Source: Larsenimonas suaedae (GTDB lineage Bacteria > Pseudomonadota > Gammaproteobacteria > Pseudomonadales > Halomonadaceae). Taken from it: a stretch of DNA of 64,000 nucleotides. A program made the position numbers and the translations under genes. Where the stretch lies: the NCBI RefSeq assembly GCF_023712105.1, contig NZ_JAMLJI010000002.1, forward strand, positions 1-64,000. Reading direction: 5' to 3'. Positions 8,061 to 16,833 of this stretch are shown here, piece after piece. The notes beneath the pieces are model-generated. The model saw only the letters and a list, made by a program, of their open reading frames with translations. It did no database searches and was not told the origin of the DNA. Numbering within the stretch: position 1 is the first letter of the stretch; each line of letters begins with the position of its first letter.

Positions 8061-9728
8061 TTATTGATGCACGGGCGTTTGAGACGGCGCGCGTTTCGAC
8101 GGCGCCGAGTACGGCGTTTTGTTCGAAGAACTCAACGCGTGCGCAGGGTTCAAGGAAGTATCGGATTCAAGAGGCCCCACCTTGAAATAGGCAATGGCGG
8201 CTTTCAACACATCGGCCTGCGCCTTGAGCGACTCACTCGACGCCGCCGCTTCTTCCACCAACGCTGCGTTTTGCTGTGTGATGCCATCCATTTCGCTGAC
8301 GGCAGTATTGATCTGCTCGATGCCAAGACTTTGCTCGCGGCTGGCTTCGGCCATCTCGCTCATAAGGTCATTGACGCGCGAGACGCTTTCGGCAATGGCC
8401 TCAAGGGCGCTGGAGGTCTCGGTGACCTGGTTGACGCCCTCCTTGACGCGGTCAGCGCTTTCAAGCACCAGCTGCCTGATGTCGCGTGCGGCGTCTGCCG
8501 AGCGGTTGGCCAGAGTGCGCACTTCAGAGGCCACCACCGCAAACCCCTTGCCCTGCTCGCCGGCCCGGGCCGCCTCCACGGACGCGTTCAGTGCCAGAAG
8601 ATTGGTCTGAAAGGCGATACCGTCCATCAGCGACACGATCGAGACGATCTGATCGCTTGAGGTTCGAATCTCGTGCATGGCGGCCATCGCCTTGGCCGCC
8701 ACATCACCGCCCTGACGAGACTGCCCAGCCATACCTTGAGTCAGGGTTTCAGCCTGTTTGGCGTTTTCGCTGTTGTTGCGAATCGTCGAGGTGATTTCCT
8801 CCATCGAGGCGGCCGTCTCTTGAAGGCTTGCGGCTTGCTCCTGGGTACGGTGACTGAGTTCATCACTGCTTGAGGCCACCTCACCGGCCACTTCCGCTAC
8901 CGCCAGGCTGCTTTGCTTGGCTGAGCGAATCACTTCGACCAGGCGCGCCTGCATGTTGGAAAGCGATTCGAGCATGTGCCCGAACTCATCCTGTTCGTGC
9001 ACCTCGACGCGATGGGTCAGATCGCCCTCTGCCGTGGCTTTCGCAACCGCACCGGCTCGCCCGAGCGGGCGCATGATGCTTCGTGTCAGCCAAAGTGCGG
9101 CCATTATGCCAAGTGCAAGCGCCAGCAGCGCCGCTGCCAGAATCAGGGTACGTTCCTGTTGGAAGCTTGCCTGCGCACGCTCGAACGAACGCGCCATGTC
9201 GGCGTTGTTATCATCGATTCGCTGCTTAACCAGTCCCAGAAACTCCCGGTACAGCGCCTCCCGCTCCTGAGTACGCGCAAGATCCGCCTCGAGCGCGACA
9301 AGATCATTATCAGTCACGTGCTGCGTGCTCATGAGCTCGAAGTTCTGCCAGAAGGTCTGGCTCAGGGCGACCAGTCGCGTGATATCAGGCGATTGACGAC
9401 GCTCAGGGCTTAGCCCACGCAGGTACTCGTCGAGCTTGGCGTCAAAATGCGCGCGGTCCTTTTTACCTTGAGTGGCAAGCTGCGCCAGACTGTCAGGCGT
9501 TCGGGCCGCCACCGCCGACAACAGCAACGTACGCGCGTCTTGAAGGTCGGCCTGAAGCGCGCTGACCTGCTCGATACGCGTGACATCCTGATGATAAACA
9601 TGCTCGAAATTGGCCATGACGTTATTCATGCCGTAGATGCCTGCGCCAGCCACCAGCGCCAATAACAGAAGGCATCCGCCCAACGCAGCCCAAAGGCGTG
9701 TTCTCACGCTGCGCTTCATCGATTTCAT
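8061..9728 (-). CDS. Methyl-accepting chemotaxis protein
   Basis: Chemoreceptor of 555 residues with the same layout as its neighbour: first membrane helix about residues 12-32, helical periplasmic sensor, second membrane helix (LILAAALLALALGIMAALWL), HAMP, then a canonical signalling tip (GIAFQTNLLALNASVEAARA). Unlike the neighbour, it ends in a Pro/Ser-rich tail with no xWxxF pentapeptide, so it may need help from other receptors for methylation. The ATG at 9728 has GGGGAG eight bases upstream. A second ATG three codons later is less well placed. The ligand cannot be told from sequence. Confidence 0.92.
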   Translation of the reverse strand: MKSMKRSVRTRLWAALGGCLLLLALVAGAGIYGMNNVMANFEHVYHQDVTRIEQVSALQADLQDARTLLLSAVAARTPDSLAQLATQGKKDRAHFDAKLDEYLRGLSPERRQSPDITRLVALSQTFWQNFELMSTQHVTDNDLVALEADLARTQEREALYREFLGLVKQRIDDNNADMARSFERAQASFQQERTLILAAALLALALGIMAALWLTRSIMRPLGRAGAVAKATAEGDLTHRVEVHEQDEFGHMLESLSNMQARLVEVIRSAKQSSLAVAEVAGEVASSSDELSHRTQEQAASLQETAASMEEITSTIRNNSENAKQAETLTQGMAGQSRQGGDVAAKAMAAMHEIRTSSDQIVSIVSLMDGIAFQTNLLALNASVEAARAGEQGKGFAVVASEVRTLANRSADAARDIRQLVLESADRVKEGVNQVTETSSALEAIAESVSRVNDLMSEMAEASREQSLGIEQINTAVSEMDGITQQNAALVEEAAASSESLKAQADVLKAAIAYFKVGPLESDTSLNPAHALSSSNKTPYSAPSKRAPSQTPVHQ

Positions 9729-9916
9729 AGACCTGACTCCCCTGGCTCGATATGTGTTGTTTGCTATCGGCTTGCTCCAGACAGCCATTCATTCAAACCG
9801 AGGGAAACCATTTAAAAACAGCAAAAACGTCTAAAGCGCTCTTGAATAAATAATGAATATTCTCTTGCATCATTTTTACGAACACACCTATTAGGCCATC
9901 CCCAATACCTGCTTAT

Positions 9917-9948
9917 AAAAAAGCCCGGCTGAATCAGCCGGGCTTTTA
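9917..9948. terminator. Bidirectional-looking terminator behind ybiO
   Basis: Perfect stem AAGCCCGGCT/AGCCGGGCTT flanked by A-run and T-run, 30 bp beyond the ybiO stop. Confidence 0.85.
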
Positions 9949-9977
9949 CATTGCCACCAGTTTATAGAACCACAGCG

Positions 9978-12377
9978 CTAGCGGTCGGCACCGCCTTCGT
10001 CGCTGCCGTCGTTATCGACATCGGGCATGCTGTTGCGGCCCGTGGTTTCACCTTCAAACGCCCCCTTGTCATCGGCGTTCTTGGCAGAGCGGTTGACCAC
10101 CTTTTCCTGACGCATCATGCGCAGATTGGCCGGCGGCGCCTTACCGTCCTTGTCCTCGCCGAAGTACATGGTGAGGTGCGGGAACGGAATTTCGATGCCG
10201 GCGGCGTCAAAGTGCTTCTTGACCAACCGGTTGAACGCACGGCCCAGCGACCACTGGGTGCCCGGCGTGGTCTTGATCATGATGCGGATATTAACGGAGC
10301 TGTCAGCGAGCGCGATCACGCCGGGCACCGTCATGTCTTCGAGAATGCATTCGCGCTGAGCCTCGTCCTGCTTGAGTTCCTCGAACGCGTCATGCAGCTT
10401 CTCGATCGCAAAGTCGACATCTTCACGGTAGGCAATGCCGTACTCGCCAACGTGATAGGCGAAATCGCGCATGTAGTTGGAGACCACATCGACCGAGGAG
10501 AACGGCACGACATGATAGGTGCCGGAAAGATCTCGAATGCCGACCGAGCGAATGGTCAGACGTTCGGCGGTACCTGTAATACCACCTGCGGAAACCACGT
10601 CGCCGGTGTTCATCGCGTTTTCGAGCTGAATGAATACGCCGGTAATCACATCCTGCACCAGCTTCTGGGCCCCGAAACCGATCGCAAGACCGACGACACC
10701 GGCACCGGCGATCAGCGGCCCGATATTGATGCCGATCTGGGAAAGCACGATCATGACCGTCATGACGGTAAGCGCGATGGCAATAGCGTTTCTGAACAGT
10801 GACAGCAGCGTCTTTTCACGCGCCGTCGGCGCCCGGCCGAATTCACCCGGGTTCAGACGATGCTCGATGAAACTCGCGAGTGCCGTCCAGATCAGCGCCG
10901 CCACCAGCAAAATGATGCCAACATGCACGATCATCGCGATGGTGTTCTTGCCCGAGCTTGATGCCAGCCAGCCGGTCAGGTCAAACGCACGCCACGCATC
11001 CAGAATAACCAACAGCACCGCGATCAGAAGCAGTGCGCGAACCACCTTCAGCGTGTTGGGGATATAGGAGTTCAGTCGCTGTTCGAGCTGAGGCAGACGC
11101 TGGCCCATCTGGTTGGGGAGCGTAATGCGAGACGCCAACACCTTGGTGATCATGCTCGAGAGCAACATACCAATGCCCGCGGCAATCAGCGTCTGGGCCG
11201 TGGCCTTGGCCATGAACGGCAGCGCCTGCTCCGGGTAGACCTGACTGATGACCAGAAGCACGGTGAAATAGGCGATCGCCAGTAGGTGCCAGATCTTGCC
11301 GAGTACGCGCATCAAGACACCAAACGCACTCATCGAGGCGTGTTCGGCGCGGTACTCGAGCCGCTGCTGCAGGTCAGCGCGATTGCTGAGAATCACGCTC
11401 AAGGCGTAGACATAGGCCACGACCATGATCAGAAGATCGACCAGTTTACCGAGCGACGGCGACAAGAGCCCTGCAACGAACGGTACCGCCACCATCATTC
11501 CATAGCCGATAAGCCCAACCAGCCGAGCGAGAAAGCGGTTCCAGTATTTTGCGACATCGGAGGGCATCGTAAACAGGCGAAGCCCTTCGTAGCGATCGGC
11601 AAATACCACGCGGATCAAGGCCTTGAAGACTTCGACAATCGCAAATGCGTTGATGAACAGCGATTGGTACGTACCGATGGTTGCGTTATCACCAAACGCG
11701 AACAGCCCGATGGCGTACCCGGTGACTGCCGCCAGCGCAATGACGATCAGATCAATCGCCAGACACAGCACCACGGCGCCAAGGCGCTTCAGTACGCTCG
11801 ATGCCCCCTGCTCGGAGACCACCCAGCGATCGGCCTTGCGGAAAAGCGGACTGACCAGTGAGCGCAGCAGGAAAAAGGCAGCGATGGTGCCACCGATAAC
11901 AATGCCCAGCCCGATCAAGCGACCGCTCAGCTCACCCCAGTTGGCACCATTGCCGTCGGCGCCATCGCCGATCGACAGAATCGCTGCCACCGAGCCGGTC
12001 ACGTTGGCCGCCAGCGATTCGGCAAAGGCCTGGGTCGTGTCGGCGATCTGACGCGGCAACTCGCCCAACCCACCATCGCTGTCCCCTTGATCGGAGGTTG
12101 CGGCGTCGTTTTTGGGCGCATCCGACGGCGGCGTCTCGGCCTCGCTCTGACTGCCACCCTCCTGATTTGCAGCCACCGATCGGAGCTGATCGATCAACTG
12201 CTGTCGGGTCTGATCGTTTTCGAGCATGTCCGCAAGCGCCCCGGCGTCTGCCTTGCCTGAGGCATCGGTTCCTGCATCAGTCGGCGCGGCGTGCGCCAGC
12301 GGCATGGATAGACACAGGACCGCCATCATCATGGCGAACCATCGCCACACCCTATGCAACATCAACGTGGAAGCCAC
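9978..12377 (-). CDS. ybiO: YbiO-type moderate-conductance mechanosensitive channel (MscS superfamily)
   Basis: Large MscS-family channel of 799 residues that opens under membrane tension and releases solutes on hypo-osmotic shock in the inner membrane. It has a signal peptide (to about residue 30), an N-terminal periplasmic segment with ADMLENDQTRQQLIDQLR closely like E. coli YbiO, many membrane helices between 140 and 570, then the pore helix and MscS beta domain (GAGVVGLAIGFGAQKLVQD, VFIQLENAMNTGD). The acidic, Ser/Asp-rich tail is not part of the family core. The GTG at 12377 is supported by AAGGAG seven bases upstream. Such channels suit a halophile that must dump compatible solutes. Confidence 0.88.
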   Translation of the reverse strand: MASTLMLHRVWRWFAMMMAVLCLSMPLAHAAPTDAGTDASGKADAGALADMLENDQTRQQLIDQLRSVAANQEGGSQSEAETPPSDAPKNDAATSDQGDSDGGLGELPRQIADTTQAFAESLAANVTGSVAAILSIGDGADGNGANWGELSGRLIGLGIVIGGTIAAFFLLRSLVSPLFRKADRWVVSEQGASSVLKRLGAVVLCLAIDLIVIALAAVTGYAIGLFAFGDNATIGTYQSLFINAFAIVEVFKALIRVVFADRYEGLRLFTMPSDVAKYWNRFLARLVGLIGYGMMVAVPFVAGLLSPSLGKLVDLLIMVVAYVYALSVILSNRADLQQRLEYRAEHASMSAFGVLMRVLGKIWHLLAIAYFTVLLVISQVYPEQALPFMAKATAQTLIAAGIGMLLSSMITKVLASRITLPNQMGQRLPQLEQRLNSYIPNTLKVVRALLLIAVLLVILDAWRAFDLTGWLASSSGKNTIAMIVHVGIILLVAALIWTALASFIEHRLNPGEFGRAPTAREKTLLSLFRNAIAIALTVMTVMIVLSQIGINIGPLIAGAGVVGLAIGFGAQKLVQDVITGVFIQLENAMNTGDVVSAGGITGTAERLTIRSVGIRDLSGTYHVVPFSSVDVVSNYMRDFAYHVGEYGIAYREDVDFAIEKLHDAFEELKQDEAQRECILEDMTVPGVIALADSSVNIRIMIKTTPGTQWSLGRAFNRLVKKHFDAAGIEIPFPHLTMYFGEDKDGKAPPANLRMMRQEKVVNRSAKNADDKGAFEGETTGRNSMPDVDNDGSDEGGADR

Positions 12378-12493
12378 GCACTTACTCCTTTATCTCGGTT
12401 GATTGGTCGACGCAAGAATACCGCGTCCAGGTTTCGCGTCGAGTATGCACGAACAGTAGGGAAAAACACCGAACTCATCAAAGTAGCAATGGC

Positions 12494-12988
12494 TTATGCC
12501 GAGAACGGAATGGCCAAGGCTTCATCGATTGCCTGTGAAAGCGTCGAAGGCGACACCGCCGGTGCAAAACGGCGCATGACGTGGCCATCGCGGCCGATCA
12601 AAAACTTGGTGAAATTCCATTTGATCTGGCGTGAGCGCAGCACCCCCGGGGCCCGATGCTTCAAGAGCTGAAACAGGGGATGCGCGTTCGCACCATTGAC
12701 GTTTACCTTTTCCATGATGGGAAAGGAGGTTTTGAACGACCGAGTACAGAACTGCTCGAACGAGCGCCCTGACTCAGGCGATTGATGCAGAAATTGATTG
12801 CACGGAAACGCCAGCACGGTAAACCCCTGCGCCTGATGGGTCTGATAAAGCGTCTCGAGTTCGGCAAGCTGCGGCGTGAACCGGCACTGGCTGGCCACGT
12901 TGACCACCATCAGCACCTGACCACGCAGCGCCCGAAGATTGAACGGCTCTCCCGAGGCGGTGTGGCAATCCTGAGTGTATATATCCAT
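12494..12988 (-). CDS. Glutathione peroxidase family protein (thiol peroxidase)
   Basis: Cytoplasmic peroxidase of 164 residues that reduces peroxides using glutathione or thioredoxin. The catalytic cysteine is Cys35 in VASQCRFTPQ, with Gln69, Trp124 and Asn125 (KWNFTKF) completing the usual tetrad. Cysteine replaces the selenocysteine of animal enzymes. The usual FGKQEPG segment is altered to FLHQSPES. Cys63 in FPCNQF is the conserved second cysteine. It lies 116 bp upstream of ybiO on the same strand without an obvious terminator between, so some cotranscription is possible. The ribosome binding site is weak. Confidence 0.9.
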   Translation of the reverse strand: MDIYTQDCHTASGEPFNLRALRGQVLMVVNVASQCRFTPQLAELETLYQTHQAQGFTVLAFPCNQFLHQSPESGRSFEQFCTRSFKTSFPIMEKVNVNGANAHPLFQLLKHRAPGVLRSRQIKWNFTKFLIGRDGHVMRRFAPAVSPSTLSQAIDEALAIPFSA

Positions 12989-13141
12989 CGTTTCGGCCCA
13001 TACCCCCTTTTATGACCCTAGACTGCCACGCAACGCATCAACGCTCTACCCATCGCACGTCACGAACTGTGTTCGAGCGCTAACGATGTGACAGACGCCT
13101 ATCCCCGGTGCGATGCATTGAACTAACCCAGCAGGCTACCT

Positions 13142-13210
13142 ATGTTTAAACCCAGCGGCCCCAAGGACGCGTGGGCCGACACACTGAAGGCCATAGGGAT
13201 CTTGCCATGA
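13142..13210 (+). CDS. Possible 22-codon leader ORF overlapping the FAD oxidoreductase start
   Basis: An ATG at 13142 opens a 22-residue frame (MFKPSGPKDAWADTLKAIGI plus LP) whose TGA shares the ATGA of the next gene. A CAGG lies six bases upstream. The arrangement suits translational coupling. Coding status is unproven and chance is possible. Confidence 0.35.
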   Translation: MFKPSGPKDAWADTLKAIGILP

Positions 13211-14397
13211 AGACACAGTACGACTACCTCATCGTCGGCGCAGGAATGACCGCGGCCAATGCGGCCAAGGCCATTCGGAAAAATCGTCCAAGCGCCAGCA
13301 TCGCCATTCTCGGCGAAGAGAAGCACCCCCCGGTTACTCGGCCGGCGCTGTCCAAGAAGCTCTGGACCGACCCGGAGTTTACCGAAGACGATATCTGGAT
13401 GATTACGGACGACGACCGCGTTGAAATCCACACCGAAACCCGAATCACTCGACTCGATCGAGCGGCGCGCACCGTTGCAACCGAGGACGGTGCCGAGTTT
13501 GGATACTCAAAGCTACTCCTGGCCACGGGCGGTGCTCCGAAAACGCTTCCCGATTTGCCGGCCAGTGACCGTGTCCTTTACTTTCGAACCTACGCCGATT
13601 ATCAACGCCTGCGCGACGCGGCAACGCCCGGCGCCCGCATGCTGGTTGCCGGCGGTAGCTACATTGGGTGTGAACTGGCCGCGGCGCTTGTCCAGCAAGG
13701 CTGTGAGGTGACCCTCATTACGCCTGATAACGTGCTCGGCGAGCCCCTTTTTCCCGACGCATTCGCGCGCCATTTTCAGGACACCTTTACCGAGCACGGC
13801 GTGTCGGTCATCACACGCCGGCAGGTAACCGGTGGAAGCGTCGGTGAGCAAGGCGTCTGCGTCACGCTCGACGATGGCTCGACCCTTGAAGGCGACATGC
13901 TGGCCGCAGGAATAGGCATCACGCCAGAAACGGCGCTTGCCGAGCAGGCGGGACTTTCCGTCGATGATGGCATTGTGGTCGATCAGTGGCTTACAACCGA
14001 TGACCCGAACATCTTCGCCGCCGGAGACGTCGCGCGCTATCCAGATGTTCGTTTGGGGGCACAGCGCGTCGAACACGTCGACAACGCCAATCAGATGGGC
14101 ACGCAGGCAGGGCACAACATGGCCGGTGTCGCCTCGGCCTATACGCACACGCCCTACTTCTATTCCAACGTGTTCGATCTCGGCTTCAGGGCCGTTGGAA
14201 CGGCAGATGCTTCGAACCTGGACACCGTGTCGGATTGGCAAACGCCCAACCGTAAAGGGGCGATTTTCTATCTCGACGACGATACGTTGAAAGGCGTCAT
14301 GCTGATTGACCTGGACGATCAACTGGACGCGGCTCGAGCGCTTCTCGAACAGCCAACGATTACCGATCGAGACGCACTCAAGGGCAAATTGACGTAA
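13207..14397 (+). CDS. FAD/NAD(P)-dependent oxidoreductase (ferredoxin-reductase/AIF-like)
   Basis: Flavoprotein of 396 residues. An FAD-binding Rossmann motif (IVGAGMTAANAAKA) is at the N-terminus, a second dinucleotide site for NAD(P)H (LVAGGSYIGCELAAAL) lies in the middle, and the second FAD contact FAAGDVARYPD is near residue 275. The order and length fit the family of ferredoxin or rubredoxin reductases and apoptosis-inducing-factor-like proteins. The C-terminal domain (YFYSNVFDLGFRAVG) fits that family too. The partner is unknown, since no ferredoxin or oxygenase gene is adjacent. The ATG at 13207 has AGGG eight bases upstream. The gene converges with the Nudix gene, 13 bp away. Confidence 0.85.
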   Translation: MKTQYDYLIVGAGMTAANAAKAIRKNRPSASIAILGEEKHPPVTRPALSKKLWTDPEFTEDDIWMITDDDRVEIHTETRITRLDRAARTVATEDGAEFGYSKLLLATGGAPKTLPDLPASDRVLYFRTYADYQRLRDAATPGARMLVAGGSYIGCELAAALVQQGCEVTLITPDNVLGEPLFPDAFARHFQDTFTEHGVSVITRRQVTGGSVGEQGVCVTLDDGSTLEGDMLAAGIGITPETALAEQAGLSVDDGIVVDQWLTTDDPNIFAAGDVARYPDVRLGAQRVEHVDNANQMGTQAGHNMAGVASAYTHTPYFYSNVFDLGFRAVGTADASNLDTVSDWQTPNRKGAIFYLDDDTLKGVMLIDLDDQLDAARALLEQPTITDRDALKGKLT

Positions 14398-14410
14398 ACG
14401 ATACGCTCGT

Positions 14411-14977
14411 TCAGGGCCGCCCTACCGGGCACCCAGGTGACGCCAGAAGATAGACCAGTGCCGCTCGGGTGTCTGGTGTTACCTGCTGAAGTGCTAGTGC
14501 GTCAGCGATGTCGAGCCAGTCGGTGGCCTCGACCTCTTCAGGCTGGGGACGGATGGGGCCGGTCCATCTTGTCCAGAAAATATCGCCATGCACGTGAAGC
14601 GCGCCAAACTGGAACGAGCCTGTAAAGTTCAAGGGCGCGCTCACGCCCAACTCCTCGAATACTTCACGTCGTGCGCCTATATGGCGCGCTTCGCCCGCGG
14701 CAAGTACGCCACCGGCGCTGAGATCGAATGCACCGGGAAAGACATCCTTGATCTGAGTGCGTTTCTGGACGCAAAGTCGGTCGCTGTCATCGAAGACGAA
14801 AACATAACTCGCGAAATGCCAAAGGCGCAGCTGGCGCAGCCTGAAACGCCTGACCGAGCCACAGCGTCGTCCTTCGGGCGTGCATATCTGTACCTGCTCA
14901 CGCGCAGCCCGCGCCTTGGCGCAGGCGCCGAACGCGCTGTCCTCATTCGCACTCTTCCCGTTCGCCCTCAATGCCAT
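14411..14977 (-). CDS. Nudix hydrolase (YfcD-like)
   Basis: Hydrolase of nucleoside-diphosphate-linked or similar substrates, 188 residues. The full Nudix box GX5EX7REUXEEXGU is present (GVLAAGE, then REVFEELGV). ASYVFVFDDSDRLCVQKRT before it and PGAFDLSAGG resemble the YfcD/isopentenyl-diphosphate-isomerase-like branch. The ATG at 14977 overlaps the last codons of the upstream LysE gene by 10 bp, so translation is probably coupled. A longer open frame to 15052 runs deep into that gene and is unlikely. The substrate is unknown. Confidence 0.85.
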   Translation of the reverse strand: MALRANGKSANEDSAFGACAKARAAREQVQICTPEGRRCGSVRRFRLRQLRLWHFASYVFVFDDSDRLCVQKRTQIKDVFPGAFDLSAGGVLAAGEARHIGARREVFEELGVSAPLNFTGSFQFGALHVHGDIFWTRWTGPIRPQPEEVEATDWLDIADALALQQVTPDTRAALVYLLASPGCPVGRP

Positions 14978-15600
14978 GCGTGTGCGACCTCGCCCAGAAC
15001 GACTAAAGCCAACAGAATAAAAACCGCGCCCGACGCGCGCTCGACCAGCCATCCCTTTCGCCTCAAAAGTGCAAGCGGCGCCGGCCGCGCAAGCGCCTTC
15101 GCGACCAGAATGTACCAGAGCCCATCGATGATCATGACGGTCATGACCACCAGCGCGCTCGCAGCAAGTGAGCTGCCGGGTTCGATGAACTGACTCAAGA
15201 GCGCGACAAAGAAAAGAATGAGCTTTGGGTTGGCAAGCGCCATGCCAAACCCATCCCGCACGGCCGAGGCGATGTCCTGCTCTGCCACATCCGAGACGGT
15301 CGCCCCATCAGCCGCGGGCCGGGACCGAAGCGCGTTCACGCCAAGCCAAAGCAGGTAAATCGCTCCGACGATACTTATGAACTGATAGATCAGAGGAAAG
15401 CGGGTCATGATGAAACCAATGCCCGCCACGGTCATGACCGCGTAGATGCCCACACCCAGGGCATGACTCAAGGCTGCAGCAACGCCCTGAAGCGCACCGC
15501 CTCGCATGGTATGACGCACAACCATCGCAAGACTCGGGCCTGGGGATACGGCGCCAAGCACACAGACCAACGCAAGCGACCACCAATGGGCCCACGTCAT
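14968..15600 (-). CDS. LysE/RhtB family amino-acid exporter
   Basis: Inner-membrane exporter of 210 residues with five to six hydrophobic helices and the family signature GAVSPGPSLAMVVRHTMRGG near the N-terminus. Members export amino acids such as threonine, homoserine or leucine. The specificity here cannot be read. It is the first gene of a two-gene unit with the Nudix hydrolase. Codon use is as in neighbours. Confidence 0.9.
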   Translation of the reverse strand: MTWAHWWSLALVCVLGAVSPGPSLAMVVRHTMRGGALQGVAAALSHALGVGIYAVMTVAGIGFIMTRFPLIYQFISIVGAIYLLWLGVNALRSRPAADGATVSDVAEQDIASAVRDGFGMALANPKLILFFVALLSQFIEPGSSLAASALVVMTVMIIDGLWYILVAKALARPAPLALLRRKGWLVERASGAVFILLALVVLGEVAHAWH

Positions 15601-15669
15601 GGCAACACTCCTTGTACGGCAAAGACATCAAGCACGAAACAACGCCGCATTATATTCGGAGAGACCAGA

Positions 15670-15786
15670 ATGAAAACCGCGCATAAAAAAAGGCGACTCC
15701 CGACCATGCAGGAAGCCGCCCAAGGGCCATTCTTCTCATATGCGCGTACAGCTACCGGAAAACTAATTCAAAAGTTGCAAAAATAA
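15670..15786 (+). CDS. Possible 38-residue basic small protein
   Basis: Opens with ATG preceded by GGAGA six bases upstream and encodes a Lys/Arg-rich peptide (MKTAHKKRRLPTMQEAAQ at the start, ending KLIQKLQK). No family is recognised. It stands alone in an intergenic region, so it may be a true small protein or chance. Confidence 0.3.
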   Translation: MKTAHKKRRLPTMQEAAQGPFFSYARTATGKLIQKLQK

Positions 15787-15861
15787 TTAGTTATTTCCTC
15801 CTAAAACATTAGAGAAGCTACATTGAAAAACCGCGTATTTCATCCGGTTTATGCTCCTTTT

Positions 15862-15892
15862 TTGAAACCTTTTGTAACAGCGTACTTATATA
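15862..15892 (+). promoter_or_regulatory. Possible promoter of the DUF883 gene
   Basis: TTGAAA at 15862 and a TTATATA-type -10 at 15886-15892, spacing 18-19. It lies about 100 bp before the start codon. The spacing is slightly long, so the call is tentative. Confidence 0.35.
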
Positions 15893-15992
15893 CACCATTC
15901 GGTAGGCATAACCCGATATTCAGCGCTACGCTTACCACGACGCATGACAAGAAACCCTTGCCATTTTCCCGTTAACGTCAGGAGGACACTCA

Positions 15993-16292
15993 ATGGGTAT
16001 ATTCAGCTCCAGCCGTGATCGTCGCCGTGCCATGGAACGCTGGCACGAAGAACTGGCCGAAGAACGCGACCGCTCCAAGCGCCGTCTGAGCCATCTGGGC
16101 GATGATGCGCGCGGTCACCTTGATCATGCGCGTGCGCGCCTGCATGACGGCCAGGAGCGCGCGATCGACTACGGTCAGCGCGCGGCCTACGGGATCGACC
16201 GCCATGTTCATGAAAACAGCTGGTCCTACATTGCAGCCGGAGCTGTCGTGGGCCTTGCAGCAGGTGTGTTGCTGGGTCGACGCCGCTGGTAA
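15993..16292 (+). CDS. DUF883/ElaB-YqjD-type membrane-anchored protein
   Basis: Protein of 99 residues. The first 75 are a highly charged helix (RDRRRAMERWHEELAEERDR). The C-terminus is a single membrane anchor with small residues ending in Arg (IAAGAVVGLAAGVLLGRRRW), the layout of ElaB/YqjD/YgaM proteins. E. coli relatives attach to the inner membrane and bind stationary-phase ribosomes; whether this one does is unknown. AGGAGG seven bases upstream of the ATG is an excellent ribosome binding site. The gene is monocistronic, closed by a strong terminator. Confidence 0.8.
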   Translation: MGIFSSSRDRRRAMERWHEELAEERDRSKRRLSHLGDDARGHLDHARARLHDGQERAIDYGQRAAYGIDRHVHENSWSYIAAGAVVGLAAGVLLGRRRW

Positions 16293-16297
16293 AGCGC

Positions 16298-16327
16298 AAA
16301 AAAACCCGCCGAAAGGCGGGTTTTTTT
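16298..16327. terminator. Bidirectional terminator between convergent genes
   Basis: A7-CCCGCC-GAAA-GGCGGG-T7, symmetric, so it can end transcription from both the DUF883 gene and the minus-strand gene at 16336. Confidence 0.9.
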
Positions 16328-16335
16328 ACTCTTTA

Positions 16336-16833
16336 TCAAACCAACGTGCGTTCTCCTTCCAGCGCACAACACTGATCGAACACGCGCATCAATCGACGCA
16401 CCTCCTTGCGTTTGACCTCTGACAACAGCGCTGAACTATTGAGGCACCCAAGGCGCGTGAACAACAACGCGTTGATAAGCGCCTCGCCGCCGCCTTGATC
16501 GCCAATGAGACACATATTGTCCTCCAGAAGACGACAGGCTGACTCACGCCCCATGCCAAGTGCAGTATCGAGCATGAACGCAGCTACCGACCGCGAAAGA
16601 CGCTCGAGCGCCATGGGCCTTATGTATTCACGCTCATAAATCTCGATCACTGCTGCATCATTCAACCGGTTGAGCGCAAGTGTTGGATGATGAAACGCCG
16701 CAAGCCCTGCACGGGCCCCTTTCAAGCACCCTTGCCCACACCAACCGGTATCCCAGTGCAGTGCATTGCGATGATCGGCACTGAATCGCTCCCTGAAATT
16801 CAACACATCTTCTGCTGTCTCGATAAAAGACAT
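16336..16833 (-). CDS. Orphan protein resembling GH108-type peptidoglycan hydrolases, catalytic motif not conserved
   Basis: 165 residues. The middle and end (IYEREYIRPMALERLSRSV, FMLDTALGMGRESACRLLED) resemble the segment of GH108 phage-type lysozymes that reads IYRRDYW...VFDAAVNMGPGRA...LQ. The N-terminal EGGYVND-DPGG motif carrying the catalytic Glu is not visible, DTGWCGQG standing in its place. It could therefore be a degenerate or repurposed relative. The similarity is judged by eye and is weak. No signal peptide or export partner is seen. The ATG at 16833 has GGAGG five bases upstream; a longer frame to 16881 lacks this. Confidence 0.55.
   Translation of the reverse strand: MSFIETAEDVLNFRERFSADHRNALHWDTGWCGQGCLKGARAGLAAFHHPTLALNRLNDAAVIEIYEREYIRPMALERLSRSVAAFMLDTALGMGRESACRLLEDNMCLIGDQGGGEALINALLFTRLGCLNSSALLSEVKRKEVRRLMRVFDQCCALEGERTLV

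Larger units (their letters stand above)
15601..15992. other. 392-bp intergenic region between lysE and the DUF883 gene
   Basis: AT-rich. It holds a possible 38-codon basic ORF (15670-15786), a possible promoter (15862-15892), and the promoter of the divergent lysE gene, which I could not place. Nothing else is recognisable. Confidence 0.5.

Noticed and set aside
9764-9771. GCCGATAG before the second chemoreceptor, like a FliA -10
   Set aside because: No TAAA-type -35 at the right spacing (GAAT instead), so support is too weak.
13513-14322. 269-codon minus-strand frame over the FAD oxidoreductase
   Set aside because: Antisense shadow; the plus frame has two intact dinucleotide motifs.
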